From the NCBI GenBank assembly GCA_024704765.1, contig JAKMXF010000210.1, positions 1-64,000 of the forward strand: 64,000 nucleotides of DNA, read 5' to 3'. Position numbers and translations under genes: made by a program. The DNA comes from Oopsacas minuta. Its lineage: Eukaryota; Porifera; Hexactinellida; Lyssacinosida; Leucopsacidae. The notes beneath the pieces are model-generated. The model had not been told where the DNA came from and searched no databases. It was given only the letters and a program-made list of their open reading frames with translations. Each line of letters opens with the position of its first letter. The first letter of the stretch is position 1. Positions 38,601 to 47,903 of the stretch are shown here, in pieces.

Positions 38601-41600
38601 TACGCTACATTCGAGGTTGTATACCAAGAGGATACAAACTCTATTCCTGTTGTTAATGTTGTGAGTACAGATTTCATTTTGATAGATGATGATGATCCTT
38701 TTCTGACAAGAATTATTATAGAGAGAAGTCCTGCGCCCGATGGAGATTATGAAAAGTTATTTTTCTTATCTTCAAATCCTATTCCTGGTCTCGGACACAC
38801 ATATCCACAGTGTCCTCTCCAATCGATTAGCAACCCACTCACTCTAGACATAACGGTATCTCTCACGTTAGAGGAATGGAGAACTGCACTCAGCACATTG
38901 AGTTATTGTAACATGGACCCCAACTCATTCGGTGGAGTACGTCAGGTTAAGATTGTGTTAGTAGACAGCAAGGGTGGTAGATCAGCTGTTCGCTACTCTA
39001 ATATAAACGTAATACCTATAAACGATCCCCCTCTGTTCACTGGTACTCCTCCTCTCGTTACGACAGATGAAGACAATTCTGTACAAATACAAGTATTGAG
39101 TAATTTCACTGATTATGAAGAAGTACTTACAGGTACTGCTATAGAAATAGTTACACAACCAGCTCGAGGTATTGTACAGGTTATCCAGCCTAGTGGGGTA
39201 ATACAGTATACTCCTGCATTGAATGATAATGGTATTGTAACGTTACAGTTTAGAGCATGTGATTCAGAAGCTAACTGTTCTCTGCCTATTACAGCTACTA
39301 TTATGATAACACCTATAAATGATCCTCCTACACCTGTTGGTAGTAATTTAATAGCAGTTGAAGAGGATGGAGAAGTACAAGTTAACCTACTGGACTATTT
39401 CACCGATGTTGAAGACACGCCAACTACTAATAACACTCGTGTTGTTGTGACACCTAGAGGGGGTAATTGGGAGTACAACATGGAGCAGGAAATATTTTTT
39501 TATTCTCCTAATCTGAACAGAATTGTAGATGATTCACTTGAATTTGAAGGTTGTGATAATGATGGATTGTGCATCAATATCACTCTCACTTTCAAAATTA
39601 CTCCGATTAATGATCTACCAATTATTACTATTAACTATCCAAACTTTATCTTTCCGGCAATGACAAATGAAGATACTCCTGTCAATATAAGTGTATCTAT
39701 TGAGGATGTAGAGGATAATGATGAGCTTGAAATACAAGTATTATCTGTAGAGAATGGAGGAGTTCGTGTATTCACATTATCTACAGTGATTCAACAAACT
39801 AACGTGTTTTTACAACTGATACACGTAGAGTATACACCTAATTCAAACTTCTATGGAGATGAAAGTATTGTGTTCTCTGCAACAGATAACGAGGGTGGAG
39901 TGAGTACACAAACTTTATTAATGAGGGTAATGTATATTAATGACCCTCCTACTATAGAGAATACTGTCATAACACTTGATGAGGATACAGCAATAGATTT
40001 GACTCTACCACAAGGACTCGGTATTTCTGATAGTGAATCTGTAATTACGTCACAGCAGATTGAGCTACTAACTGACCCAGACACTGTATTAGGAGATCTC
40101 TCATATAACAGTGATAATGGAATCCTATCTTACTCCCCATTGCCTAACTTCCATACAGATTCTATTGATTTTACTATTAGAGTTTGTGATACAGATACCG
40201 TAGATGAAATTCAGTGCTCAGAATTTGATATTACCATAATGATTAATTCAATTAATGATCCTCCTATTTTCATACCTTTCATCTTCTTCATTCGTGAAGA
40301 TTCATCAAACACTACTAATATACTTCCATACCTCAGAGATGTTGAAGATGTTACCTTGTCACCAGCTCGAATTAGCCTTACAGGACCTGCGCCATTCTTT
40401 GGAACAGCTGATTACAATACGGATACTGGTGATGTCATGTACACACCCGGTGATGATTTCTTTGGACAAGATTTCATCGATTTGAGGGTTTGTGACAGCA
40501 ACAATTTATGTAGCTCTATTCAACTAGAAGTATATGTTATTGGTGTGAATGACGCGCCTATGGCCGATGGACTTAGACATTTTAGTCCAGAGGATAGAAT
40601 AGATCTTGTTAATATTGCCACTATTGTAAGAGATGTTGATACGATACAGGACGTTCAGGCTATCCAATTGAGGATATCTATTGTAGAGATTGTTGATGGT
40701 AACATTACGCTAGTTGACGAGGGAGTTACAAATAAGAGTGGGGATATTCGAGTGTTCCAAGATGAAGGAGTTATATCTTACGAACCTCCGCCCAATTTCA
40801 TTGGTTATGACAAGTTTAAATTTGCAGTGTGTGATCACTGTGATGAGTCTAGAAATCCTGAATTAGGACGTACAACTCTAGAAGATATAGAGTGTCTTAA
40901 CCAAATAGAAGAGAATAATGGACAGAGTATTGATCCTCTTACAGGCTTGAGTATAGCCTGTTCTGTTGGTACTATTACTATTGTTGTTGTGAATAATAAT
41001 GATGTTCCTTTGTTGAGAGATATTTCTGCTGTCACAAACATAAACGAAGAAGTAGTTCTTGATCCTTTCGGGTCACAACTACTCTTCGATGATATGGATT
41101 TATTCGTATATGATGAAGACGATAGTCAAGCTGCGTATGCTCTATCTCAAGGATTTGATTTGAATGAACTTGTTCTATCCAATAGCAGCAATATCGATAC
41201 AGGAGTAATTGGAATACTGAGCTCGCCTATAGGAGGGAATGCAGTAATCTCAGGCACAGATAGAGTCTACATGACATACACCCCATTCAATAACTTTATA
41301 GGTTATGACGAATTCTTGTATGAAGTATGTGATATCTCTCCTATATCAGCATGTGGTAATGCTATCGCTAGGGTATTCGTGTCTAGTTCAGGGCCTCATA
41401 TCGATATGCTAGTTGTCTCTGGTTCTCAAGATCTCCCTGACTCTAAAGTATCAAGGGGAGACACGATAACAATTTCATTCTCTGAGCCTACTAATCAACC
41501 TCCTCAAGAAGGGAAAGATAGCATGGAAAAATTCTGCGGATCAGCTGTTGATCAAGTTATTACCTTCGACTCCCCCTTTATAGACTCTACAATATTCCCT

Positions 41601-44194
41601 AATGCATATTGTGCCAGATGGGATGACCCAACTACCCTTATAGTCTCGATAATAGACCGCGGGTACCCTGAACCTGATCCGAAAATCGGTCAATGGATAG
41701 TGAGTGTTACGCAAGATCCTTCTAGAATTTGTTCTGGGTTTGATTCGAACCATCAACGTTTCGATGAAAACGGAGTAAATACGAATTGTTTATTCAATGC
41801 TGATTCTACCTCAGCACACTCTATTTCCAGTTCCCCTCCAGCTACTGGAGATTGGGGCTTGATCTTACCTAGAGTTCTTAATGCGATTATTCAGAACATT
41901 AACATAAGGGGAGATGGGACTCTTGCCTCACTATCTCAGTCAATTCAACCAGGAACTTCAATTAAAATTCATTTAAGTGAACCATTCTCTTCCTCACAAT
42001 TATTACTATACTGTCAAATACCAATAAGCGATTTACTGAACTTTCAAATTTTATTCGCTGGAACTAGAATGACTCTACAAGCATGTTCCAATCTATTGGC
42101 TGATGGTAGTAACGCAGATCAAGTGTACAATGAAAGGGATCCTTCCTCTCTATCCTCGCTGGGTTTCCCAATGTTGTCTGAGCTTATCTTCGAGGTAATT
42201 TCATTGGACCCAAGATTAATAGAAGAAACTCAAAATTCTAATCAAATGCTGTCAAGGTTCCTGCAAGCAGTACGTCAGGCACCAATTGCAAAGGTAGTTG
42301 AAGAAACATTAAATGTCAAAATAGATGTTCCACCCGATGCAGTCGTAGGACAGATAGGAACTATCAATCCTATCACAGAAAATGTAGACGTTAACACACC
42401 AACTGTCATAAGCGCTGTAGCTTCAGATCCTGATAATTTCGATAATGTATATTCCAACTTTGACGTAATAAGGATTACATTTTCTGTTGCTACTAATGAA
42501 CCAGCTGTTGGGAGTAAGGATGACATGGATAAGATATTTATATTCACTCCAACTTTAGGTGTAAACTATTTGGGTGCTTGGGAGACCAGTAGTATTCTTC
42601 TAGTTATAATAATTGATTCATCTCGTCCTGAAGTGAATGGAACTGAACCGACTATAGCTAATCTAATGCTGGAGTTTTTACCGAATTATCTTAACAATGA
42701 GACTATAGTCCTTTCCTCTAGTATAACGTCAGACAAATTTCATTGTATCGGGGATAATGTGTGCTCTACCTCTTCAACAGCTATTACAATAGGTGTGTGT
42801 GATTCAACCAAGACTTCTTGTAGAGCAAATACTCCATTCACAGCATTTTCTGGGGATTTTGGTACTGCTACTGGAGTAGCTGATAACCCTATTGGAATAA
42901 TTGCTGGTACTTCTGTGGCAGTTATAATAGTGATTGTTGTCCTTGCTGTGATTATTCTTTTGCTTCTATTGTACTATTGCTACAAACGTGTACAGGAAAA
43001 GAGAGACAGAGACAAGGCTCTCGCTCTTGTTCGTAGTTGGAAGCAGAAACAGAAGGCACACAGTGAACAACAGAAGAAAACTTCTATGTTGGGAGTTGAT
43101 GAATCTTGGAAGAGTCCTTCTACCATGCCTCTTATGAGAGGAAACGTAGATCCCTTCTCTTCCACAGCTCCTAAACTCAGTATGGGGAGTGGAGCCTTTA
43201 TATCTCCTACTCCTTATGAACCTTTCCAACCCAGGGCGTATCCCTCTATCCTGGATTCTTCTCTTGGTTATCCTACTGTAGGCTCTGCTCTACCACCAAT
43301 TACACTCAGAACCGTAAGTTACTTTTTAGTTTACATTCAGTCAAATTCGGATAAGACACACTCCATTGGGAAACATAAATTTGTACGTACTCACTACCGT
43401 ATTATCCGAGTGTACGTCTTACTCATATAACAACATATTAGGGGTTCTACATACGAATGTCAACAAACTATTTCCAGTTTGATCACAATTTCTAATACGT
43501 ATTGAAATGAAATGAATATCGTTTGAGTCAGATTTTCAGGATTGACCACGTACATACTTACTTAATTTATTAAATGTAATTATGTTTTATTTACTTTTTA
43601 TATCTCCAGCCTCAACCAGATGGCTTCATGCTACCCGCGGTCTCTCCTGCTCCTCTCTCAATCCCACCTGTCATAGGCCCCATTCGTCCTGCCCCTGGCT
43701 TGCCTCCTATCAAACCACCAGCTACAATGCGATCCCAGTTCCCTATGGAGGGTTCCAAGCCCGGACCAATCCCAGGCATGTTAATTCCGTCCCGTCTTCC
43801 TACGATGGACCAAACTCCTACCTCTCTTCCACCACTGGTACAACCGAAATCCAAATTCCCCGACCTCGGGAAACGGCACATACGGAGCTCTGATGTCCTC
43901 ACCACTACAACAACAGAAGGTACCACTACTGAGACGACTGAGGGGTCTACAGAGAGTGTATCAGGATCAAGTGTTCCTCCCCCCAAAACTATTGGACTTG
44001 GAATGCCCTCTCGAAAGACTGGGGTAGACCCTTACTCATCTAAACCACTCAGTCCTATTCCAGGTTTGGGAATGAGAGCCTTTGATGTTACCCCAATCCT
44101 GGCTACTCCTCTGATACCTACCAGTCCTCAGAAGCCTCCGACTAAGCCAACTGATCAAGATGATGAGGGACCGACCTCAGAAACTACTGAATAG
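17619..44194 (+). CDS. Giant cadherin-like modular adhesion protein, type I membrane (11 exons, about 6,624 residues)
   Basis: Eleven exons join in phase: 17619-17670, 17733-18110, 18500-18693, 18763-18959, 19206-19496, 19557-19872, 19936-20164, 24832-24971, 25078-25385, 26129-43313 and 43610-44194. Every donor is GT, every acceptor AG, and the total of 19,875 bases divides by three. Exon 1 gives a signal peptide (MRLFLLTCVIVFCFIQL). The ectodomain holds N-terminal beta domains, a P/Homo-B-type domain near residues 806-960, about 30 beta modules joined by NDAP/NDSP/NDPP linkers, and two related membrane-proximal domains. One transmembrane helix follows at about 6290-6317 (VAVIIVIVVLAVIILLLLL) with a cytoplasmic tail of about 305 residues rich in Pro and Thr. 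NDxP-linked modules usually act in calcium-dependent or adhesive surface proteins; the role here is inferred. Poly(A) signal AATAAA at 44486. Family assignment beyond cadherin-like is open. Confidence 0.82.
21074..22372 (+). CDS. Cytochrome P450, atypical, without membrane anchor
   Basis: A single-exon gene of 432 residues, short for an animal P450 (about 500) because the N-terminal membrane helix is absent; the protein opens at the proline-rich PGKFGFPLLGD hinge. Recognisable parts are the K-helix ExxR at E284-R287 (EVQR), the PERW meander, and the haem-binding FGGGERTCLG loop with Cys361. The start resembles CYP26/CYP120-type enzymes (FGFPLLGD, IFKTRI). The I-helix, normally A-G-x-x-T, reads TAVIPKAITSLL, so the oxygen-activating acid/threonine pair is missing. 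That fits an isomerase or lyase-like P450 or a specialised monooxygenase. It lies inside an intron of the giant adhesion gene on the same strand. Confidence 0.9.
   Translation: MNIPGKFGFPLLGDQSISFVQDPIGFVNNQVKLYGPIFKTRIINKPFVFVTSQSGVREILEEKSDCFERNYEAFLAGLFEMNIAFVDGPAYTRIHELVKPGFSSDMLRKYREDISRITLQFLSELDSSAPFDLYQTMKQVITEICIFLFIGIERNDPVYLRTKELLIEHWHGLISIPLPIRVPLLFSSGYDKAMLAKEQLISLLRHRLAEPCELRRGVLSAVDVSMFESVDEAANNFLLFVTAVIPKAITSLLVSCCLQMYSPENKHILDASGDERYFDAVLKEVQRLFPPFLGGWRNVRANVVINGFEIPKDYGVVYMAYHVHRDPLIFPEADKFIPERWLCEETREAKLWTFGGGERTCLGKHLSQMIISECVVALRNNFVCEIVPGQNLTYKWLPVSRPVNGVMVAMKRYINIVDRPLITSEKVNSEKD
23060..24067 (+). CDS. TRAF-like RING E3 ligase with C-terminal RanBP2-type zinc fingers
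   Basis: A single exon of 335 residues. Residues 47-86 form a C3HC4 RING (C47, C50, C62, H64, C67, C70, C83, C86). A TRAF-type zinc finger follows at about 112-134 (C112, C118, H126, H130, C134). Next comes a coiled-coil-like stretch (LLERRVDQLEMQI), an acidic/Pro linker, and two treble-Cys motifs at the C-terminus: WRCLHC...CQVC, a RanBP2/NZF pattern, and ICNNC...CNNC. TRAF proteins couple receptors to ubiquitin signalling through a C-terminal MATH domain, which is absent here. NZF fingers often bind ubiquitin, so this may write and read ubiquitin chains (inference). Poly(A) signal at 24160. It is nested in the intron of the giant gene. Confidence 0.85.
   Translation: MAQKGIEAGKRYPDLDVFSMLILVKGPKGELGGFTPRFFIQKITERCMCCYGVPRSPYSASCGHSVCRTCLFNFVLTSHNPSCFICQTPMLKEECYPDLPLSRRVNQLEIRCPFVATCEWMGLVEHLRTHFSICAGVNGLFRSWMESIQAFLSNLQNRSSLLERRVDQLEMQIRKHQGICQQRYIEQDGRSKHLTGQLIHLREQCQVQPKNAEIDPELEDGILKSKILLEIFAALALDIQEEEQKAAEVPEIPPSPPQPAHIIPPPQPRLIRRESLDTWRCLHCCLDNPVANKICQVCYRTHDAQVGLEVNRICNNCRSPNNSTDVACNNCNIPL
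24300..24644 (+). CDS. Small single-pass membrane protein, possibly mitochondrial
   Basis: A 114-residue frame from ATG 24300; the frame extends upstream only by non-ATG codons. The first 20 residues are basic and amphipathic without acids (MFRIINLIQYGIRKSF), as in a mitochondrial presequence. A hydrophobic helix spans about residues 67-84 (FKLLIVYFVAFLSMVYYV). The tail is a charged helix (MELEEEARRKAEKEE). I do not recognise a family. It could be a small inner-membrane assembly factor, but that rests on composition only. It lies 230 bases after the RING gene within the same intron. Confidence 0.55.
   Translation: MFRIINLIQYGIRKSFSKTNSPQKIVQMDPPISLSKSKVPKITLEDTLHNMGIRPKPQPKNHTFKLLIVYFVAFLSMVYYVRDMAPSTENASRIYMELEEEARRKAEKEEKDNS
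25386..26128 (+). other. Intron 9 of the giant gene, with palindromic TATACGT segments
   Basis: Phase-2 intron between the GTAACC donor and the TTCTCAG acceptor. It contains several copies of a TATACGT/ACGTATA word near 25525-25556, 25737, 25764 and 25884, some arranged as palindromes, plus the inverted-repeat element at 25780. Confidence 0.6.
25780..25878. repeat. 99-bp MITE-like element with 14-bp inverted ends
   Basis: AGGGCCGTAGCCAC at 25780-25793 is exactly mirrored by GTGGCTACGGCCCT at 25865-25878. The interior contains several GGTCAGGTTGGT-like words, some of them mirrored (GGTTAACCTGACC). It would fold into a stable hairpin. No transposase is nearby, so I read it as a non-autonomous element. 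Confidence 0.6.
26440..26900 (+). other. P/Homo-B-type domain within the giant protein
   Basis: Residues of about 806-960 of the full protein follow the P-domain pattern of proprotein convertases: a VGDLDIVVYIDHSWIGDITL core, LVTQPGGALCS, then INGVWTLHVIDDVPATHNGK and LVGWGIVI. In convertases this domain supports a protease domain; here no protease is attached. A second, looser copy follows up to about residue 1130, with LLYLPQLVLTHPDG and GGEWLLTAWVS...LLGWSMYI. Confidence 0.7.
27640..36055 (+). repeat. Three tandem super-repeats of about 2.8 kb in the giant exon
   Basis: Two kinds of beta module alternate in blocks. Type A has an F/Y-x-E-x-x-G opening, SxxD-x-D-H/N, and a late LRYxN...R...VxDG segment. 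Type B has GIAI-x-x-x-D...GxWQY, then ALLL...RIRFxP..NFxG and AWD. The order is three A then three B, and this six-module unit recurs with boundaries near 27640, 30440, 33240 and 36055, a spacing of 2,800-2,815 bases. The last B of each unit is special and alike in all three: a C-x-W-x-x-F-I/L-G-D core with CRIRF (CTIRF in the third) and FNTE/Q. Copies are well diverged, so the amplification is old. Confidence 0.75.
39020..41380 (+). repeat. Run of about seven cadherin-like tandem modules
   Basis: Seven shorter modules of about 95-120 residues start at NDPP or NDxP linkers and carry an early E-D-x-x acidic motif (TDEDNSVQI, VEEDGEVQV, LDEDTAIDL, IREDSSNTT), a middle DVED, and a YTP or YSP strand with N/F-x-G. 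This is the tandem cadherin-like pattern common in bacterial and invertebrate adhesins. Confidence 0.7.
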
Positions 44195-44284
44195 GCTCTA
44201 TCTATACTTTTATTTTATATTTTCGTATAAGTAACAATTTTCTAGGATTATACATATGCTCCTTGCTGACTTTCAGCTAACTTT

Positions 44285-44859
44285 CGAGCTTTCCTTATGT
44301 TTTTACAACTTTTTATTATGTTTATCTATTTATTAAATTTATTTATACTTAATTGTAGATTTGTAGGTTGTAGTTGTGTAGCATTACAGCCGAACGTAAA
44401 TTCTATCCCTAACAGCTCTGTTGATAACACAGTATTTTTAGTAGATGGCTGTGTTTAGATTTGTGGACAATTTTCTCTTTAGATAAATAAAATTTATGAT
44501 TCATTACTCATGTCATCAGGAGGAGTTACTCTGATGCGATTATTCAGTATAAGCATTTCTCATATCCTTATTCATCTACGAACGTGACCAGTAATTTCTT
44601 TGCTTGTCATAAACACATAATATATTCACACAAGTGTTAGTTAATATATTCCATAGTGAACAGCTATAATTTGTATCAGTTTTATTCCAACAAATTATAT
44701 GTATTTGTAAACCACCTAATTTACCAAAACCTCTCCTAAAGCCCTGAGTGTCTAGCATAATTCTGTTCACCTTTGTAGTGTCATAGTAAACGCTATTCTC
44801 AGTAAAATTGTCTTTTTTCGTTGAAACTGAAGTAAGGAAGTTCCCCTAACCCAACAAGC
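44285..44859. other. Intergenic; 3'-UTR of the giant gene
   Basis: Contains the probable poly(A) signal AATAAA at 44486-44491. No further gene is seen before the first dioxygenase. Confidence 0.55.
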
Positions 44860-45912
44860 ATGTCAACTAAAGCAGATGAGTTAAGTGATGTGGTTAGGAA
44901 TTGGATAATCCCTTACACTCCTGGACTATTAACAGAAGAAGAATTAGATCAGTTCTTCTTAGAAGGCTACGTAGTGAAGCATGATCTATTCACAAAAGAG
45001 GAGCTACAGCCTTCTATCACAGAAATTGAGAATTTAGTAGACAATCTAGCAAATTTGCTTTTCAGAGCAGGAAAGATAAAAAATGTTTGCAAAGATTCAG
45101 GTTTCTACGATCGGTTGATTCGGTTAGAAGAACAGTTTCCAGATGCCTCTGTTCTTCTCCACAAAACTGAAGTATTTCCTCCAGCATTTTGTGCTTTGAA
45201 TGGACATCCAAAGTTGTTATCAATCGCGAAACAAATCATAGGTCCTGAAGTAGGTGCACATCCCGTATGGAACTTGAGAACTAAAACGCCCCAAAAAGAA
45301 GAGACAGTAGTACCATGGCATCAAGACGCCGCGTACATGAGTAAGGACTGTTGGAAAGATCTCCAACTGACTGCTTGGATTCCTCTGATAGACGCAACAA
45401 CTAAAAACGGTTGTATGCAGATGGTCCCAGGCGGTCACAAATCTGGGAAGGTTATTACCCATACAGGATGTCCAGGGGAGACCTGGTACATTGAGATACC
45501 ACCTGGTGCAGCTGTCAAAGAGGTTGATATTGACATGGATAAGCATGCTGTAACATGTGAAATGAAGATGGGATCAGTGTTATTATTTAACAGTCTCCTG
45601 CCTCATCGTAGTGTACCAAATACGAGTACTGACACTAGATGGAGTCTAGATCTGCGTTTATGTAATCCGAAACTTCCTACTGGTGTTTTTGGTATGAAAG
45701 AGTCTCTCCCTCTCTGTACCGGAGGTAAGGACTTATCCCCTGACTGGGAGAAGTGGGCTAACTTAGGAAGAACTTCTTTACAAAATGAGTATGTTTCTTC
45801 TGGTGCTAGCAGCGAGAATGATGAGCTAGACCCCACTATATGTGGACCATGGATGTATCAGTGGGAAATCACACACCACAACAGACATACTGCCAAACTC
45901 TCGGTCAAATAA
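44860..45912 (+). CDS. Phytanoyl-CoA dioxygenase-family enzyme, copy 1
   Basis: A single-exon, 350-residue Fe(II)/2-oxoglutarate oxygenase. Iron ligands are H154 and D156 (WHQDAAYMS) and H249 (LLPHRSVPN), with R260 (DTRWSLDLR) to hold 2-oxoglutarate. The MQMVPGGHKSG turn is typical of the PhyH family. No peroxisomal targeting signal is clear: the C-terminus reads KLSVK and the N-terminus lacks an obvious PTS2. The substrate is unknown; the family hydroxylates CoA esters and many small molecules. The neighbouring copy 800 bases on is nearly identical in its centre. Confidence 0.9.
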   Translation: MSTKADELSDVVRNWIIPYTPGLLTEEELDQFFLEGYVVKHDLFTKEELQPSITEIENLVDNLANLLFRAGKIKNVCKDSGFYDRLIRLEEQFPDASVLLHKTEVFPPAFCALNGHPKLLSIAKQIIGPEVGAHPVWNLRTKTPQKEETVVPWHQDAAYMSKDCWKDLQLTAWIPLIDATTKNGCMQMVPGGHKSGKVITHTGCPGETWYIEIPPGAAVKEVDIDMDKHAVTCEMKMGSVLLFNSLLPHRSVPNTSTDTRWSLDLRLCNPKLPTGVFGMKESLPLCTGGKDLSPDWEKWANLGRTSLQNEYVSSGASSENDELDPTICGPWMYQWEITHHNRHTAKLSVK

Positions 45913-46719
45913 GGTTGGAATAGTTACGGTAAATTATCGCTTTTCTATTATTTATTTTCTTCATAATAATTATATTTTAAATAGTTTTATTTATTCTAAA
46001 TGCTTAATTTCAGAATTATCATGAAACGGGTTCTAAGTTCTCTCGCTAAACTGACGAGAAAGTATAATAATGTTATCTCCTGTTATATCGAACACGGAGG
46101 GAGAGATTTATGTACAGAGACATTTGTGCCTTGTATGTTGTTCCAGGATTTTTAACTATTCGAGCAATTCATGTTAAGTTCCTATGATAATGAAGTGTAA
46201 ATTGACAAAATTGGTAGGTGTATGGAAATTTGGAGTAAATATGTGTGGTTGAAAAATCATGGATTATTCCTTGACCACAACAAGTTCTCGTTGGCCGTTA
46301 CCCTATTTTGGGTAATTTACCCCATGCTGTGAATTACTGCAATAGTGCATCTCCCAAATACCCCATTTTTATGAGGAAGATAATTGTAAGCAGTTGTAAA
46401 TAACAAAACATATAAATGTATAGCAGGTTGTGTTAGCTTGATTAGTTCTAAAATTAGTTCAACATTACAAATTAGAAAAGATAGAATATATTAAGAGAAA
46501 TATCTAATATAGTTCTTTCCATGTTTCATGTAGTAGTAGTACAAATTAATCAAGGATGTTTACTTGTAGCGTAACACGGTTGAAACCGATCACCTTTTCC
46601 ATGATGTGGCCCGCCTGTCTATCTGTCAATGACGTTCGCGAGTACTGATTGTAGAGAACTCTATTCCTACTAAATATTGTTTATTCAGGTAGTGATAATA
46701 TTCATACCATAACTACAGA
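45913..46719. other. Spacer between the dioxygenase copies
   Basis: No gene seen. The spacer shows no obvious match to the sequence upstream of copy 1, so the duplication is not visible as one long tandem unit. Confidence 0.5.
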
Positions 46720-47772
46720 ATGTCAGCTAAAGCAAATGAGTTAAGTGATGTGGTTAGGAATTGGATAACCCCTTACACTCCAGGACTATTGACAGAAGAA
46801 GAATTAGATCAGTTCTTCTTAGAAGGCTACGTAGTGAAGCATGATCTATTCACAAAAGAGGAGCTACAGCCTGCTATCACAGAATTAGAGAATTCAGTGG
46901 ACAATCTAGCAAATATGCTTTTCAAAGCAGGAAAGATAAAGGATAAATGTAAGGATTCAGGCTTCTACCATCGTTTGATTCGGTTAGAAAAACAGTTCCC
47001 TGATGCTCCTGTTCTGTTGCTCAAAACTGAAGTATTTCCCCCTGCATTCTGTGCTTTGAATGGACATCCAAAGTTGTTATCAATCGCGAAACAAATCATA
47101 GGTCCTGAAGTAGGTGCACATCCTGTCTGGAACCTAAGATCAAAAACACCCAAAAAAGAAGAGACAGTAGTACCATGGCATCAAGACGCCGCGTACATGA
47201 GTAAGGACTGTTGGAAAGATCTCCAACTGACTGCTTGGATTCCTCTGATAGACGCAACAACTAAAAACGGTTGTATGCAGATGGTCCCAGGCGGTCACAA
47301 ATCTGGGAAGGTTATTACCCATACAGGATGTCCAGGGGAGACCTGGTACATTGAGATACCACCTGGTGCAGCTGTCAAAGAGGTTGATATTGACATGGAT
47401 AAGCATGCTGTAACATGTGAAATGAAGATGGGATCAGTGTTATTATTTAACAGTCTCCTGCCTCATCGTAGTGTACCAAATACGAGTACTGACACTAGAT
47501 GGAGTCTAGATTTGCGTTTATGTAATCCGAAACTTCCTACTGGTGTTTTTGGTATGAAAGAGTCTCTCCCTCTCTGTACCGGAGGTAAGGACTTATCCCC
47601 TGACTGGGAGAAGTGGGCTAACTTAGGAAGAACTTCTTTACAAAATGAGTATGTTTCTTCTGGTGCTGTTAGCAAAGATGACGAGCTAGACGCTACAATA
47701 TGTGGACCATGGATGTATCAGTGGGAAATGACACACCATAACAAACATACTGCTAGATTATCTGTCAAATAA
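46720..47772 (+). CDS. Phytanoyl-CoA dioxygenase-family enzyme, copy 2
   Basis: Same length and organisation as copy 1, with ligands H154, D156, H249 and R260 conserved. Differences cluster in residues 48-110 (PAITELENSVDNLANML, KDKCKDS) and in the last 30 residues (VSKDDELDATI). From 47161 to about 47667 the DNA matches copy 1 almost base for base, including third positions. Both copies look functional. Confidence 0.9.
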   Translation: MSAKANELSDVVRNWITPYTPGLLTEEELDQFFLEGYVVKHDLFTKEELQPAITELENSVDNLANMLFKAGKIKDKCKDSGFYHRLIRLEKQFPDAPVLLLKTEVFPPAFCALNGHPKLLSIAKQIIGPEVGAHPVWNLRSKTPKKEETVVPWHQDAAYMSKDCWKDLQLTAWIPLIDATTKNGCMQMVPGGHKSGKVITHTGCPGETWYIEIPPGAAVKEVDIDMDKHAVTCEMKMGSVLLFNSLLPHRSVPNTSTDTRWSLDLRLCNPKLPTGVFGMKESLPLCTGGKDLSPDWEKWANLGRTSLQNEYVSSGAVSKDDELDATICGPWMYQWEMTHHNKHTARLSVK

Positions 47773-47903
47773 GGTTTGAATAGCTACGGGATCGACCCAT
47801 AGCTACTAAATAGGCTCTATCTATTCCTTTCCTTTTTATTTTCATAGAATTAATAATTTTATGGGATTATATTTAGGCTCATTGCTGACTTTCAGGTAAC
47901 TTT

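Larger units (their letters stand above)
44186..47903 (+). repeat. About 99-bp direct repeat: 3' end of the giant gene copied after the second dioxygenase gene
   Basis: The stop and proximal 3'-UTR of the giant gene (44186-44284) and a segment 30 bases after the second dioxygenase stop (47805-47903) share ATAGGCTCTATCTAT near the start and TTGCTGACTTTCAG near the end, with similar sequence throughout. Only the two ends of this entry are the repeat; the dioxygenase genes lie between. Confidence 0.75.
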
